Source: an uncultured Erythrobacter sp.
GTDB taxonomy: Bacteria > Pseudomonadota > Alphaproteobacteria > Sphingomonadales > Sphingomonadaceae
Reading direction: 5' to 3'
Assembly (NCBI GenBank): GCA_947502305.1
Contig: CANMZA010000001.1
Span: forward strand, 992,001-1,056,000
Length of the DNA: 64,000 nucleotides
In this document: positions 18,177 through 27,262 of the stretch, one piece after another
Layout of the letters: the number at the start of each line of letters is the position of its first letter
How positions within the stretch are numbered: position 1 is the first letter of the stretch
The notes under the pieces: generated by a model
Databases searched by the model: none
What the model saw: the letters and a program-made list of their open reading frames with translations, nothing else
Told to the model about the DNA's origin: nothing
Translations under genes and position numbers: made by a program

Positions 18177-18902
18177 TTACCGAAGCCGCTTCACATAAAA
18201 TTGATTGTCGTCGCGGCGTTCCACAGCAAAGTTGTCAAAACTATCGAACATCTCTTTGAGCGTTTTGAAACCGTAATTGCGCACATCGAAACTGGACCGG
18301 TTGCCCGCGATTTGGCCCAATTGCGACAGCCGAGCAAAACCGCCATCGCCCTTCGCCTCAGAATAAGCGGCGGTGATCAATTCCAGCAGATCATCATCAA
18401 TCGCAGAGGAAACCTGCTCCTCACCATTCCTGCGTTCCTTCGACCGGTCGGCGGCATTGGTGGAGATCAATTTGCTGATGTCGATAAAGCGGGTGCAGAC
18501 CGTCTGGAACGATTTCGGCGTCTTCGCTTCTCCAAATCCATAGACCAAAATCCCGTCTTGACGCAGGCGCGTGACGAGCGGGGTAAAGTCGCTGTCGGAG
18601 GTCATGATGCCGAAACCATCGACTTTGCCCTGATAAAGCAGATCAATCGCGTCGATGGTCATCGCCATATCGGTGGCGTTTTTGCCTTTCGATACGTCGA
18701 ATTGTTGTTGCGGGCGGATGCCGAATTTGTTGGTGATCGTGTCCCACCGCGCCAAATTGTTCTTGGCAAAATTGCCATAAGCACGGCGGATATTCACTTG
18801 GCCCAAATCCGCCATCACAGTCAGGACAGGGTCAATCCCATCGGGCCGAGTGTTGTCGGCATCAATGAGCAGGGCGATATTTTTCAGATTTGTATCAGAC
18901 AT
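18177..18902 (-). CDS. NYN-domain (PIN-like) protein with C-terminal OST-HTH/LOTUS-type domain
   Basis: Predicted RNA-processing or RNA-binding protein of 241 residues. The N-terminal NYN domain (1-150) has the acidic residues of PIN-like nucleases: ALLIDADNTRPDG, DMAMTIDAIDLLYQG and GIMTSDSDFTPLVTRLR. The C-terminal part (about 168-241) reads like an OST-HTH domain (FARLSQLGQIAGNRSSFDVRNYGFKTLKEMF ends as a winged-helix-like unit). Target unknown. The gene lies downstream of the carbonic anhydrase gene, separated by a G-rich tract on the plus strand. Confidence 0.85.
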   Translation of the reverse strand: MSDTNLKNIALLIDADNTRPDGIDPVLTVMADLGQVNIRRAYGNFAKNNLARWDTITNKFGIRPQQQFDVSKGKNATDMAMTIDAIDLLYQGKVDGFGIMTSDSDFTPLVTRLRQDGILVYGFGEAKTPKSFQTVCTRFIDISKLISTNAADRSKERRNGEEQVSSAIDDDLLELITAAYSEAKGDGGFARLSQLGQIAGNRSSFDVRNYGFKTLKEMFDSFDNFAVERRDDNQFYVKRLR

Positions 18903-18968
18903 ACGCCATTAAATGGGGATCGCGCGGCTGTGATGGAAGGGGCAAACCAAAACCACGGGGAACGCCTA

Positions 18969-19003
18969 GGGGTAGGGGCAGGGTTCGGGGGTAGGGGAAT
19001 GGG
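18969..19003 (+). repeat. G-rich tract (C-rich on the sense strand of the flanking genes)
   Basis: Six consecutive runs of three to five G separated by loops of two to three bases (GGGGTAGGGGCAGGG, then TTC, then GGGGGTAGGGG, AAT, GGG). It fits the G-quadruplex pattern on the plus strand. Both flanking genes run on the minus strand, so their RNA here is C-rich and G-poor, as in a Rho loading site. Confidence 0.7.
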
Positions 19004-19011
19004 AGCCTGCT

Positions 19012-19653
19012 TCAATCCTCGGGCAGAAATTCGCCCGTCTCTTCATCGAGAGAATAGAGCACGCCCTCACTGATGGAGAAATGCGCCCCGCGCAGTTTGA
19101 GCGTCCCTGCGCGTTCTTTCTCTGCGACCCACGGAAAACTGCGCAAATTCGCCAGGCTCAGCCGGATCGCGGCAAATTCCATCGCCAATTCCGCCTTTCG
19201 GCCAGAGGTTCCGTGCTTGCGCGCAACCGGTTCTCTCGCTTCGCTCAGCAAGTCGATCCAATTGGCGATAAAGCCCCCTTCTCCGACAGGTTTTGAATTG
19301 AAGTTTTGGGATAGCGCCGCCTGACACCCGCCGCACCGGCCATGGCCCATGACGACGATCTGTTTCACCTCCAACATCTGCACCGCAAATTCGACCGCCG
19401 CAGAAACGCCGTGCAGGCCGGGTGTGGTTTCAAATGGCGGGACCAAGGCGGCGACATTGCGCACCACAAAGATTTCACCGGGATCGACGTCGAAAATTTG
19501 CGCCGGATCGACGCGGCTGTCGCTGCACCCGACGATCATCAATTTGGGGTGTTGCCCCTCTGTGATCGTCTGGTCAAAGCGTTCGCGTTGCCGCGGATAG
19601 ACCCCTTCGCGAAACCGGCGATAGCCTTTTAGCAATTCGGCAAATTCTGGCAC
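19012..19653 (-). CDS. Beta-class carbonic anhydrase
   Basis: Interconverts CO2 and bicarbonate in the cytosol. The 213 residues keep all active-site residues: Cys43, Asp45 and Arg47 in CSDSRVDP, and His104 and Cys107 in HGRCGGC. The start is GTG 19653 with AGGAG about seven bases upstream. It follows sbtB by 37 bases on the same strand and probably shares its transcript, which makes it the hydration partner of the bicarbonate transporter. Confidence 0.95.
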   Translation of the reverse strand: MPEFAELLKGYRRFREGVYPRQRERFDQTITEGQHPKLMIVGCSDSRVDPAQIFDVDPGEIFVVRNVAALVPPFETTPGLHGVSAAVEFAVQMLEVKQIVVMGHGRCGGCQAALSQNFNSKPVGEGGFIANWIDLLSEAREPVARKHGTSGRKAELAMEFAAIRLSLANLRSFPWVAEKERAGTLKLRGAHFSISEGVLYSLDEETGEFLPED

Positions 19654-19690
19654 GTCCCACTCCTCACTTCGGCGCGGAGCTTGTGCTTAT

Positions 19691-19999
19691 TCAGAAGCGC
19701 TCTCCGCGGATAACCTGCACATCCCACATGCTTAGGATGAAGCCCAGATTGGTAAGCATAGGAGCAAGCTCTTCGGCAAGCGCCATTGCTTTATCTTCCG
19801 CAGCTATCGTCAGAACGAACACTTTATCCGTGCCCATGACGCTTTCTTCGCGCCAATGCCCCTCGCGCCCTTTGCCGCTGGTGACAGGCACAATGGTCCA
19901 ACCGGTGATCTGCGCATTTTCGATCGCTTTGGTCACGCGGCCTTGCAGCGCCTTATCAGCGAGAATTTCGATCCGTTTGCGGGTTACGGTTTCGATCAT
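19691..19999 (-). CDS. sbtB: PII-like signalling protein, SbtB type
   Basis: The 102-residue protein has the ferredoxin-like length of PII proteins. VTKAIENAQITGWTIVPVTSGKGREGHW contains the expected turn into a T-loop (GKGREG), and FVLTIAAEDKAMALAEELAPML the second half. In cyanobacteria SbtB binds adenine nucleotides including cAMP and controls SbtA. The C-terminal Cys-containing loop of cyanobacterial SbtB is missing here. The ATG overlaps the sbtA TGA (ATGA), so the two proteins are made together. Identity rests on fold-type motifs plus this neighbour. Confidence 0.82.
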   Translation of the reverse strand: MIETVTRKRIEILADKALQGRVTKAIENAQITGWTIVPVTSGKGREGHWREESVMGTDKVFVLTIAAEDKAMALAEELAPMLTNLGFILSMWDVQVIRGERF

Positions 20000-20985
20000 G
20001 GCATCACTCCGGCGAGATAGGCGGCAAAGGCGCTTATCAATCCAATATTGATAAGCACGTTGAATGGGAAGGTGATGCTGAGCGACATCGTGAGGTAAAT
20101 CCCCGGATCAGCCTCTGGCAAAGCGAGGCGCATGGCAGCGGGAACGGCGATGTAACTGGCGCTGGCGCACAGCACGCCGAGCGTCGCGGCTGATCCGGAA
20201 TCAAGACTAATGCCGATCCCAAGCGCGGTGCCCACAAGGCCGTTTACCACCGGCAAGAAAATCGCAATCACCACGAGCCGCCAAGTGATTGAGCGCGAAT
20301 CCATCATCCGCCGCGCCGCGATGAGGCCCATATCGAGCAGGAAGAGACACAGCACGCCTTTGAACCCGGCTTCAAAAAACGGGCTGACAGGCTCAAACGC
20401 ATCGGCCCCGCCAATCATGCCGATCACAAATGCACCCAGCAGCAAAACGATGGAGGAATTGGTGAACACTTCATGCATCATTTCGCCGGTCGATTGGGTC
20501 CCGCCGACGCTGGCATCCTTGCTGCCGACGCCGCGCGCCAGCATCAGACCGGCAAGGATCGCAGGAGCCTCCATCGCGGCCATCACGGCAACCATGTAAC
20601 CGCCCGGCTCGCGCGATTGACCCGTCAGGATTTCCACTGCGGTCACAAATGTCACGACACTGATTGATCCATAATGCGCCGCGACCGCGCCGGAATTGAT
20701 CCGGTCAAGTTTCCCAAATGTTTTGAGCACCGCATAAGCAAATAAGGGCAGGACAAACCCCGCACCGATCCCGGCGGCCAACGCTGACAGAACCGTGCCA
20801 TCAATGCCCGATTTCGCCACCGCCACGCCGCCTTTGATCCCAATCGCCGCCATCAGATAGAGCGACATCGCCTTGGCAATTGGTTCTGGTATCGCAAGAT
20901 CCGAACGCGCGAAGGCCGCGAGCAGGCCAAGCACGAAGAACAGCACCACCGGAGAGCTGAAAGTTTGAATTGCGGTTTCGAACAT
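19996..20985 (-). CDS. sbtA: SbtA-type sodium-dependent bicarbonate transporter
   Basis: Polytopic inner-membrane transporter of 329 residues with about ten hydrophobic segments. Family signatures include LFFVLGLLAAFARSDLAIPEPIAKAMSLYL (split over the first two helices), AIGIKGGVAVA, AAHYGSISVVTFVTA and SASYIAVPAAMRLALPEADP, all typical of SbtA. Predicted role: sodium-coupled bicarbonate uptake. ATG 20985 was chosen because it starts directly before the first helix; the frame extends to GTG 21054, but that adds a non-conserved stretch. First gene of sbtA-sbtB-carbonic anhydrase, divergent from lipA. Confidence 0.92.
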   Translation of the reverse strand: MFETAIQTFSSPVVLFFVLGLLAAFARSDLAIPEPIAKAMSLYLMAAIGIKGGVAVAKSGIDGTVLSALAAGIGAGFVLPLFAYAVLKTFGKLDRINSGAVAAHYGSISVVTFVTAVEILTGQSREPGGYMVAVMAAMEAPAILAGLMLARGVGSKDASVGGTQSTGEMMHEVFTNSSIVLLLGAFVIGMIGGADAFEPVSPFFEAGFKGVLCLFLLDMGLIAARRMMDSRSITWRLVVIAIFLPVVNGLVGTALGIGISLDSGSAATLGVLCASASYIAVPAAMRLALPEADPGIYLTMSLSITFPFNVLINIGLISAFAAYLAGVMP

Positions 20986-21106
20986 GAAGTTGCCTGTTAA
21001 CGCGATTTCGATTGCAAAGTAAGCAACACCCCGTGCGACCTTTCTGTTCCCCACCGATATATTTGTGAGGGCCGCTAAGGTTGCGGCGGACGCAGGGTCA
21101 GCCTAA

Positions 21107-22072
21107 ATGGGCGGCATGAACGATCTTACCAACACGCCGAAACCCGCATCAGAAGAGGGACGCCCCCCGCGTCAGCGAAAGCCGGATTGGATTCGTGTCC
21201 GCGCACCGGTCAGCCAGGGGTATAATGAAACGCGCAAATTGATGCGCGAGCTGAACCTCAACACCGTGTGCGAAGAGGCGGCGTGCCCCAATATTGGCGA
21301 ATGCTGGGACAAGAAACACGCCACGGTCATGATCCTTGGCGATGTGTGCACGCGGGCTTGCGCTTTTTGTAATGTGAAAACCGGAATGCCCAAAGCGGTC
21401 GACGCGATGGAGCCGGAAAACACCGCCATCGCGGCGGCGGAAATGGGCCTGAAACACATCGTCATCACCAGCGTTGACCGCGATGATTTGCCAGATGGCG
21501 GCGCGTCGCAATTTGTGAAAGTGATCGAGGCACTGCGCCGCAACACGCCCGATACGACGATTGAAATTCTCACCCCCGATTTCCGCAACAAAATGCGCCC
21601 GGCGGTGGAGGCCATCTGCGAGGCAGGCCCGGATGTGTACAACCACAATCTAGAAACCGTGCCCCGCCTTTACCCCACGATCCGCCCCGGTGCGCGCTAT
21701 TATGCGTCGCTCAGATTGCTGGAGGAAGTGAAGGCGCACAATCCGCTGATCTTTACCAAATCGGGCATTATGCTCGGGTTAGGGGAGCAGCGTTTGGAAG
21801 TGCATCAGGTAATGGACGATATGCGCAGCGCAGAGGTCGATTTCATCACGATGGGCCAATATCTCCAACCCACGCCGAAACATGCCGCGGTTGAGGAATT
21901 TGTACCGCCTAAAGGGTTTGATGCTTTTGGGTCCATCGCGCGGGCAAAGGGCTTCTTGCAAGTCGCCTCCAGCCCGCTGACCCGTTCAAGCTATCACGCG
22001 GGCGATGATTTTGCGGTGATGAAAGCGGCACGCCAAGAAAAACTGCGCAAACGCGATCGGCTCGAGGCTTAG
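21107..22072 (+). CDS. lipA: Lipoyl synthase
   Basis: Radical-SAM enzyme that inserts two sulfurs into octanoyl chains on lipoyl domains, here PdhB, PdhC and others. The 321 residues contain both iron-sulfur clusters: [12 protein letters not shown] for the auxiliary cluster and CTRACAFC for the radical-SAM cluster. The C-terminal [12 protein letters not shown] supplies the Ser ligand. An in-frame ATG three codons later (21116) is a possible alternative start. Its TAG overlaps the GTG start of the COQ10-like gene. Confidence 0.97.
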   Translation: MGGMNDLTNTPKPASEEGRPPRQRKPDWIRVRAPVSQGYNETRKLMRELNLNTVCEEAACPNIGECWDKKHATVMILGDVCTRACAFCNVKTGMPKAVDAMEPENTAIAAAEMGLKHIVITSVDRDDLPDGGASQFVKVIEALRRNTPDTTIEILTPDFRNKMRPAVEAICEAGPDVYNHNLETVPRLYPTIRPGARYYASLRLLEEVKAHNPLIFTKSGIMLGLGEQRLEVHQVMDDMRSAEVDFITMGQYLQPTPKHAAVEEFVPPKGFDAFGSIARAKGFLQVASSPLTRSSYHAGDDFAVMKAARQEKLRKRDRLEA

Positions 22073-22533
22073 TGGTCGGCATCCGCGAAACCCGCCGGCT
22101 GCCTTACAGTGCGCAGCAAATGTTCGACCTGGTGGCCGATGTGAAACGCTATGGCCAGTTTCTGCCGTGGGTAATCGCAACGCGGGTGCGGTCGGATAGC
22201 GAGACGGAAATGGTCGCCGATATGGTGGTCGGATTTAAATCTCTGCGCGAAAGTTTCACATCCCGCGTCGCAAAAACGCGGCCAAACGAAATTGCGGTGC
22301 AATATATTGACGGGCCGCTTTCCGATTTGGAAAATGTGTGGACGTTCCGCGAGATTGACGAAAATACGTGCGAGATCGACTTTGCCGTCGATTTTCAGTT
22401 CAAGAACCGCGTGTTTCAAGCGTTAGCCGGGCAGTATTTTGACCGCGCCTTTCGTAAGATGGTGGAGGCGTTTGAGCAGCGCGCCGCCGACCTTTACGGC
22501 AGCAACAATTCAAGCGCGCAAATCGTCGCCTGA
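22072..22533 (+). CDS. COQ10/RatA-like START-fold protein
   Basis: The 153-residue START-domain protein matches the coenzyme-Q-binding COQ10/RatA family: [29 protein letters not shown] at the N-terminus, then [17 protein letters not shown] and [28 protein letters not shown] at the end. Eukaryotic COQ10 assists ubiquinone function, while E. coli RatA was described as a ribosome-associated toxin; the lipid-chaperone role is more likely here. GTG start overlapping the lipA TAG. Its last 40 bases overlap pncC on the other strand. Confidence 0.88.
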   Translation: MVGIRETRRLPYSAQQMFDLVADVKRYGQFLPWVIATRVRSDSETEMVADMVVGFKSLRESFTSRVAKTRPNEIAVQYIDGPLSDLENVWTFREIDENTCEIDFAVDFQFKNRVFQALAGQYFDRAFRKMVEAFEQRAADLYGSNNSSAQIVA

Positions 22534-23006
22534 CGCCGGATTGCGGCGCGCCCGCCGGGACCATCTCCGCCTTCAAAATGTTTCAGCTCGCCCTCAGGCT
22601 CCCCTTCTGCATTGCGCACGGCGCGGGCAAAAACGACGGTGCCAACCGGCTTTAACTGCGTGCCTCCGCCAGGCCCGGCAACGCCGCTAACGGCGACGGC
22701 AACATCCGCATTGGATCGTTCGAGAGCACCCTGAGCCATCGCCCAGACACAAGCGATGGAAACCGCGCCGAATGTCTCAATTATATCCTGCGACACGCCC
22801 AGCGCTTCCATTTTGGCCTCGTTGGAATAGGTCACATAGCCCCGGTCCAAGACCGACGAAGATCCCGCAATCTCGGTGATCGCGCCCGCGACCAATCCGC
22901 CAGTGCAGCTCTCAGCGGTTGCGACCTTTCGGCCCAAAGCGGCGTTTTGCGCCACAACGCGCGCGGCCAGTTCGGCGATATCATCGGGGAGGAGGTTGTC
23001 GCTCAC
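22494..23006 (-). CDS. pncC: Nicotinamide-nucleotide amidase (CinA C-terminal domain)
   Basis: Deamidates NMN to nicotinic acid mononucleotide in NAD recycling. The 170 residues are a stand-alone CinA C-terminal domain: [25 protein letters not shown] has the catalytic Ser in AESCTGG, and [14 protein letters not shown] with KPVGTVVFA are family signatures. GTG start at 23006, overlapping the stop of the upstream secreted protein gene (GTGA). Convergent and 40 bases overlapping with the COQ10-like gene. Confidence 0.95.
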   Translation of the reverse strand: MSDNLLPDDIAELAARVVAQNAALGRKVATAESCTGGLVAGAITEIAGSSSVLDRGYVTYSNEAKMEALGVSQDIIETFGAVSIACVWAMAQGALERSNADVAVAVSGVAGPGGGTQLKPVGTVVFARAVRNAEGEPEGELKHFEGGDGPGGRAAIRRQATICALELLLP

Positions 23007-23632
23007 TTGGGATTGTCCGCTTCTTCTTCTTCCTGTTCACGCAGTTTGCGCGCCCGGCTTTCCGACATCACCTGCTCTTCGGCTTCGGCGTCGACCGCGG
23101 CTTCCAGATCAAAAAATCCAGTTCCAACCTCTTCGGGCCGCAATGCCAAATCCACGATAAAACCAAACATTGCCGCTAGATTATCCGCCGGAAGTGGGTC
23201 CATAATCTCCAGCGCTTTTTCAATATCGCTGCAATATTCCGCCTTGATCTCGGTCGCGGCCATTTCCTCGATCATGGGATCAAGAACGGCTCGCAAATCA
23301 TCGTCCCCAATCTGATCGGTATCCCCCTCATAACCGCCCTGTTCGCGCGCAACTTGCAACAGAAACAGCCGCGCACCGGGCCATGACGCCTCGGCACCGT
23401 CTGTGAATTTTTCGCGCAAAGCAGGGGCATTCATCGTCACAAAACCATCCGCCTCGAGGGTTTCGAAACAGGCGGTTACATACCCTTCAAACACCAAAGG
23501 CAGCGCGTAACGCACCGCCGCCGAAACCGCTGCGGGATCAATCTCGTCTTCTTTTTGCGCAGATGCGGGCGCGGCAAACAGAATGCTCGCGCAGGCAAGT
23601 GCGACTCCGGCCAATTTGGTGATGTGTTTCAT
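23003..23632 (-). CDS. Secreted protein of unknown function
   Basis: The 209 residues have a clear signal peptide ([25 protein letters not shown], cleavage after ASA near 25). The mature part is acidic and helical with two Cys (in [12 protein letters not shown] and [12 protein letters not shown]) that could form a disulfide. It ends in a highly charged tail ([12 protein letters not shown]). I do not recognise a family. It is translationally coupled to pncC (GTGA) and follows ispDF on the same strand after a 42-base gap from the other side. Confidence 0.78.
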   Translation of the reverse strand: MKHITKLAGVALACASILFAAPASAQKEDEIDPAAVSAAVRYALPLVFEGYVTACFETLEADGFVTMNAPALREKFTDGAEASWPGARLFLLQVAREQGGYEGDTDQIGDDDLRAVLDPMIEEMAATEIKAEYCSDIEKALEIMDPLPADNLAAMFGFIVDLALRPEEVGTGFFDLEAAVDAEAEEQVMSESRARKLREQEEEEADNPK

Positions 23633-23674
23633 ATCATGTTCCTAAATGGCCGTCTGAACTCAATGTTCCTACAA

Positions 23675-24850
23675 TCATGATGCCCGCTGCACCGCGACAA
23701 TCGCTTGCGCCGCAATACCTTCGCCGCGTCCGGTAAAGCCGAGTTTTTCAGTGGTGGTTGCTTTAATGCTAACCGCGCTTTCACTGAGGCCGGTAAGCCG
23801 CGCGACTTCGGCGCGCATGGCGGGGCGGTGCGGGCCGATCTTAGGCGCTTCGCAAATAATCGTCAGATCAATATTGCCGATCATGTAACCAGCTTCACGC
23901 GTTAATTTGGCGGCATGTTCCAAGAACTGCCCGGACCGCGCACCGGCCCATTTGGGGTCGCTGGGCGGGAAATGCGTGCCAATATCGCCTTCACCAATCG
24001 CGCCAAGCACAGCGTCGGTGATCGCATGCAAGGCAACATCTGCGTCAGAATGCCCGGCCAAACCTTTGTCATGATCCAGCTTAATCCCGCACAGCCACAA
24101 TTCCTCGCCGGTCAGCAAACGGTGCACGTCGAAACCTTGCCCAATACGAAAAGCGGGCGGCGTCTGTGTTTCCATCAAATCCTCCGCAAATGTGATTTTC
24201 TTGAGGCGTTCATCGCCTTGCACCAAGGCGATTTTTCCAGATGCTCCCTTCCCAGAATTGGCGGCGAGCACTTGCGCATCATCACCAGCATTGGCCGGGT
24301 CTGACCACGCGCGATGGGCGGCAAGGATGCGGTTATAACGAAAGGCCTGCGGTGTCTGAACGCGGCGCAAAGTGTCACGGTCGGCTGTTCCAGTCATGGT
24401 GGAATGCTCGCTGGCCACGGCGAGGCTGTCGACCACTGGCAAAGCCGGGATGGCACCGGGATGCGTTTCCAAGGCACCGAGCAAACGCTCTATCACCGAG
24501 CGCGGCAAATCAGGGCGCGCCGCATCATGGATGAGCACTTTGTCTGGCGCAGATTGCGCCATCGCCTCAAGGCCTGCGCGCACCGAATCCTGCCGCGCCG
24601 CGCCGCCAGCGATGAAGGAGAACCCGTCCAAACCGCTCAGCGCCGCGCGCGCAAATTCCTCTGACCCTTCACTTATAACAATGACCAGCGGGTCTGCCCC
24701 GGCCTCGATCAATGTCTCCACCGAATGCGCGATCAAGGGGCGTCCGCGCCATTCGCGATATTGTTTCGGCGTGTCTCCGCCCACGCGCAGCCCTTTGCCT
24801 GCGGCCACAACAATCGCGGCGAACGGGGGGAGGGGGATGGAACTAGCCAT
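23675..24850 (-). CDS. ispDF: Bifunctional IspD/IspF isoprenoid biosynthesis enzyme
   Basis: Non-mevalonate pathway fusion of 391 residues. The IspD half (about 1-228) makes CDP-methylerythritol (VVAAGKGLRVGGDTPKQYREW, IHDAARPDLPRSVIERLL, RVQTPQAFRY). The IspF half (about 232-391) forms the cyclodiphosphate (GFDVHRLLTGEELWLCGI, GHSDADVALHAITDAVLGA, GDIGTHFPPSDP; zinc ligands in DVH and the following His). The fusion is common in alphaproteobacteria. Divergent from dusB. Confidence 0.97.
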   Translation of the reverse strand: MASSIPLPPFAAIVVAAGKGLRVGGDTPKQYREWRGRPLIAHSVETLIEAGADPLVIVISEGSEEFARAALSGLDGFSFIAGGAARQDSVRAGLEAMAQSAPDKVLIHDAARPDLPRSVIERLLGALETHPGAIPALPVVDSLAVASEHSTMTGTADRDTLRRVQTPQAFRYNRILAAHRAWSDPANAGDDAQVLAANSGKGASGKIALVQGDERLKKITFAEDLMETQTPPAFRIGQGFDVHRLLTGEELWLCGIKLDHDKGLAGHSDADVALHAITDAVLGAIGEGDIGTHFPPSDPKWAGARSGQFLEHAAKLTREAGYMIGNIDLTIICEAPKIGPHRPAMRAEVARLTGLSESAVSIKATTTEKLGFTGRGEGIAAQAIVAVQRAS

Positions 24851-24928
24851 TGGGAAAAGCGCTTAAGGTCTGGACGGATTTTTCGCAATCCACTATGCGC
24901 CTGCCCATAATTTAGGCAAATTTCCCTC

Positions 24929-25969
24929 ATGACCCATATTCCAACCCCTCCGGCTTTAAAGCCTATTCAGATCGGCCCCGAAACGATTCCCGATCCCGTG
25001 GTGCTAGCGCCGATGACAGGCGTCACCGATTTGCCGTTCCGCAAATTGGTGCGCCGCTATGGCTCTGGCCTTAATGTGACGGAGATGATTGCGAGCGAGG
25101 CGGCGATCCGCGAAACGCGCCAATCATTGCAGAAAACCGCGTGGGACCCGGCAGAGGAGCCGGTGTCGATGCAATTGGTCGGGTGCGACCCAAACAGCAT
25201 GGCAGAGGCCGCTAAATTGCAAGAAGGACACGGCGCGGCAATTATCGACATCAATTTCGGCTGTCCGGTGCGCAAAGTTGTGGGTCAATTTGCGGGTTCT
25301 GCGCTGATGCGTGAAGTGCCGCTGGCGACAAAATTGATGGAAGCCACGGTCAAAGCGGTTGATGTTCCGGTGACGGTTAAAATGCGCATGGGCTGGGACC
25401 ATCAAAGCCTCAACGCTCCAGAAATGGCCCGGATCGCAGAGGATTTGGGCGTCAAAATGATCACTGTCCACGGGCGCACCCGCAATCAAATGTACAAAGG
25501 CGAGGCCGATTGGTCGTTTATCGCCAAGGTCAAAGAGGCGGTCTCTATCCCCGTCATCGTCAATGGCGATATTTGTACCATCGCGGATGCGTCCAAAGCT
25601 CTGGAGCAATCGGGCGCGGACGGGTTGATGATCGGGCGCGGCGCTTATGGCAAACCGTGGCTATTGGGCCAGATCATGCATTGGTGGCGCACGGGCGAAG
25701 CGATCCCGACGCCCAATTTTGATGAACAATATTCGGTTCTTGTCGAACATTATAACGGCATGCTCGATCACTATGGCCGCGACGTTGGCGCAAAGATCGC
25801 GCGCAAACATATCGGTTGGTACACCAAGGGTATGCACGGTTCTGCGGAGTTCCGTAACAAAGCGAACTTTATCGATGATCCCGATCAGGTGCTGGGCGAA
25901 ATTGAGCGGTTCTATGCGCCGTTTCTGGGCCGCCGGTCAGAGGCTGACCTCCAAGCAAAAGCGGCCTGA
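24929..25969 (+). CDS. dusB: tRNA-dihydrouridine synthase DusB (NifR3 family)
   Basis: FMN enzyme reducing uridines in the tRNA D-arm. The 346 residues include [18 protein letters not shown], the catalytic-Cys motif [42 protein letters not shown] and [16 protein letters not shown]. As in other alphaproteobacteria it is the first gene before ntrB; the stop is three bases from the ntrB start, so the Ntr genes are probably read from its promoter. Confidence 0.96.
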   Translation: MTHIPTPPALKPIQIGPETIPDPVVLAPMTGVTDLPFRKLVRRYGSGLNVTEMIASEAAIRETRQSLQKTAWDPAEEPVSMQLVGCDPNSMAEAAKLQEGHGAAIIDINFGCPVRKVVGQFAGSALMREVPLATKLMEATVKAVDVPVTVKMRMGWDHQSLNAPEMARIAEDLGVKMITVHGRTRNQMYKGEADWSFIAKVKEAVSIPVIVNGDICTIADASKALEQSGADGLMIGRGAYGKPWLLGQIMHWWRTGEAIPTPNFDEQYSVLVEHYNGMLDHYGRDVGAKIARKHIGWYTKGMHGSAEFRNKANFIDDPDQVLGEIERFYAPFLGRRSEADLQAKAA

Positions 25970-25972
25970 TAG

Positions 25973-27253
25973 ATGCCCGATAAACCGGCAATAACGCCCG
26001 CGAGCCGCCCGGTTTCCGGCACTAGCGACATTGCCAATTTTGACCCATCGCGGCCCGGTGCAGAGGCGCAGATTGCCGGTTTGCTGTTTGCATTGGTGTT
26101 GGTTGATCAAAACACTTTGATTGCCGAGGCAAACCATGCGGCGGAAAACATGCTGGGATGCAGCGCTAAACGGCTACTTGGCAAACCCTTGCTCGACATT
26201 ATTGGCCCGCTCGATCCCAGGGTGGAGGCGCGTCTGAGCGATGTCGACGCGGCGCTGGTGGCGCGCGATGTGAAGATCAACACCGGCGACGGATTAGGCG
26301 GGGGATTAGGCGGGGCATCAGGTGCCGGATCGGGCGCCGGATCGGGCAGCAGTGCGGGCAGCGGAGAGACGCGCGTCAACCTGACAGTTTCACCGCTGGG
26401 CAGTTTTCCCGGTTGGCGGGCGGTCACTCTGTCTCAGGTTGGCCATGACGAAGCCGGCGGCGAGGAAGAATTGGGGTCATCACAAGGCGCGCCCTCTATT
26501 CTGGCGCATGAGATCAAAAACCCGCTTGCCGCCATTCGCGGCGCGGCGCAGCTGGCGGCGCGTAAATTGCCGCTCAAAGACAAAAAACTCGCGCGCATGA
26601 TCACCGATGAAGTCGACCGCATCGCGCGCTTGATTGACCGGATGCAGCAATTGGGGGCGAAAACTCCAGAAGCCGCCGCGCCGTGCAACCCGCATGAGGC
26701 AATCCGCTCTGCCATCGCAACCGTGCGCGCAGGCAGCGGCAATGCCGTGCATATTGCGGAAGAATTTGACCCGTCGCTGCCACCAGTTTTGGCGAACCGG
26801 GATGCGTTGGAACAAGTGCTCATCAACTTGATTTCTAACGCCCGCGATGCGGCAACCGGGAAAAGCAATCCGGCGGCGCATGAGGGACAAATTACCGTGC
26901 AAACCCGCTTCGTCAGCGGCCTAGCGTTTAGTGCAATCCGACTGGGCCGCGCGGTGCGTTTGCCAATTGAGATCACGGTCAGTGACAATGGGCCGGGGGT
27001 GGATCCCGCCATGCGCGATCACGTGTTTGAACCCTTCGTCTCTTCTAAACCTTCAGGGCAGGGGCTTGGCCTTGCATTGGTGCGCAAATTGGTGCGCGAT
27101 ATGAATGGCAGCATCAGCCACGAACGCGATGCGCGGCGGGGTTTAACCCATTTCAGGGTGCATTTGCCGGTCGCGAAACAAAACCCAAAGAGCGGCCAAA
27201 ATCCTTCTCCAGAGCACGCCCCAAAACATGCCGCAAAGTCAGATCAGGAATAG
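25973..27253 (+). CDS. ntrB: Nitrogen regulation sensor histidine kinase NtrB
   Basis: Cytosolic kinase for NtrC, controlled by PII in the family. Of 426 residues, 25-100 form a PAS-like domain (VDQNTLIAEANHAAENMLG). An unusual Gly/Ser-rich linker spans about 107-131. The H-box HEIKNPLAAIRG carries His179. The ATPase domain shows NLISNARDAA, DNGPGVDPAMRD and GQGLGLALVRKL. The linker is encoded by two perfect 12-base tandem duplications. ntrC follows after nine bases. Confidence 0.96.
   Translation: MPDKPAITPASRPVSGTSDIANFDPSRPGAEAQIAGLLFALVLVDQNTLIAEANHAAENMLGCSAKRLLGKPLLDIIGPLDPRVEARLSDVDAALVARDVKINTGDGLGGGLGGASGAGSGAGSGSSAGSGETRVNLTVSPLGSFPGWRAVTLSQVGHDEAGGEEELGSSQGAPSILAHEIKNPLAAIRGAAQLAARKLPLKDKKLARMITDEVDRIARLIDRMQQLGAKTPEAAAPCNPHEAIRSAIATVRAGSGNAVHIAEEFDPSLPPVLANRDALEQVLINLISNARDAATGKSNPAAHEGQITVQTRFVSGLAFSAIRLGRAVRLPIEITVSDNGPGVDPAMRDHVFEPFVSSKPSGQGLGLALVRKLVRDMNGSISHERDARRGLTHFRVHLPVAKQNPKSGQNPSPEHAPKHAAKSDQE
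26291..26347 (+). repeat. Two 12-base tandem duplications inside ntrB
   Basis: GGATTAGGCGGG occurs twice in a row (26291-26302, 26303-26314), and GCCGGATCGGGC twice in a row (26324-26335, 26336-26347). Each unit is four codons, giving GLGG-GLGG and AGSG-AGSG in the linker between the PAS and kinase domains. Copy-number change would keep the frame. Confidence 0.9.
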
Positions 27254-27262
27254 GACGCAATA

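Noticed and set aside
20986..21054. Longer sbtA from GTG 21054
   Set aside because: The added 23 residues precede the first transmembrane helix, are not typical of SbtA, and ATG 20985 is available.
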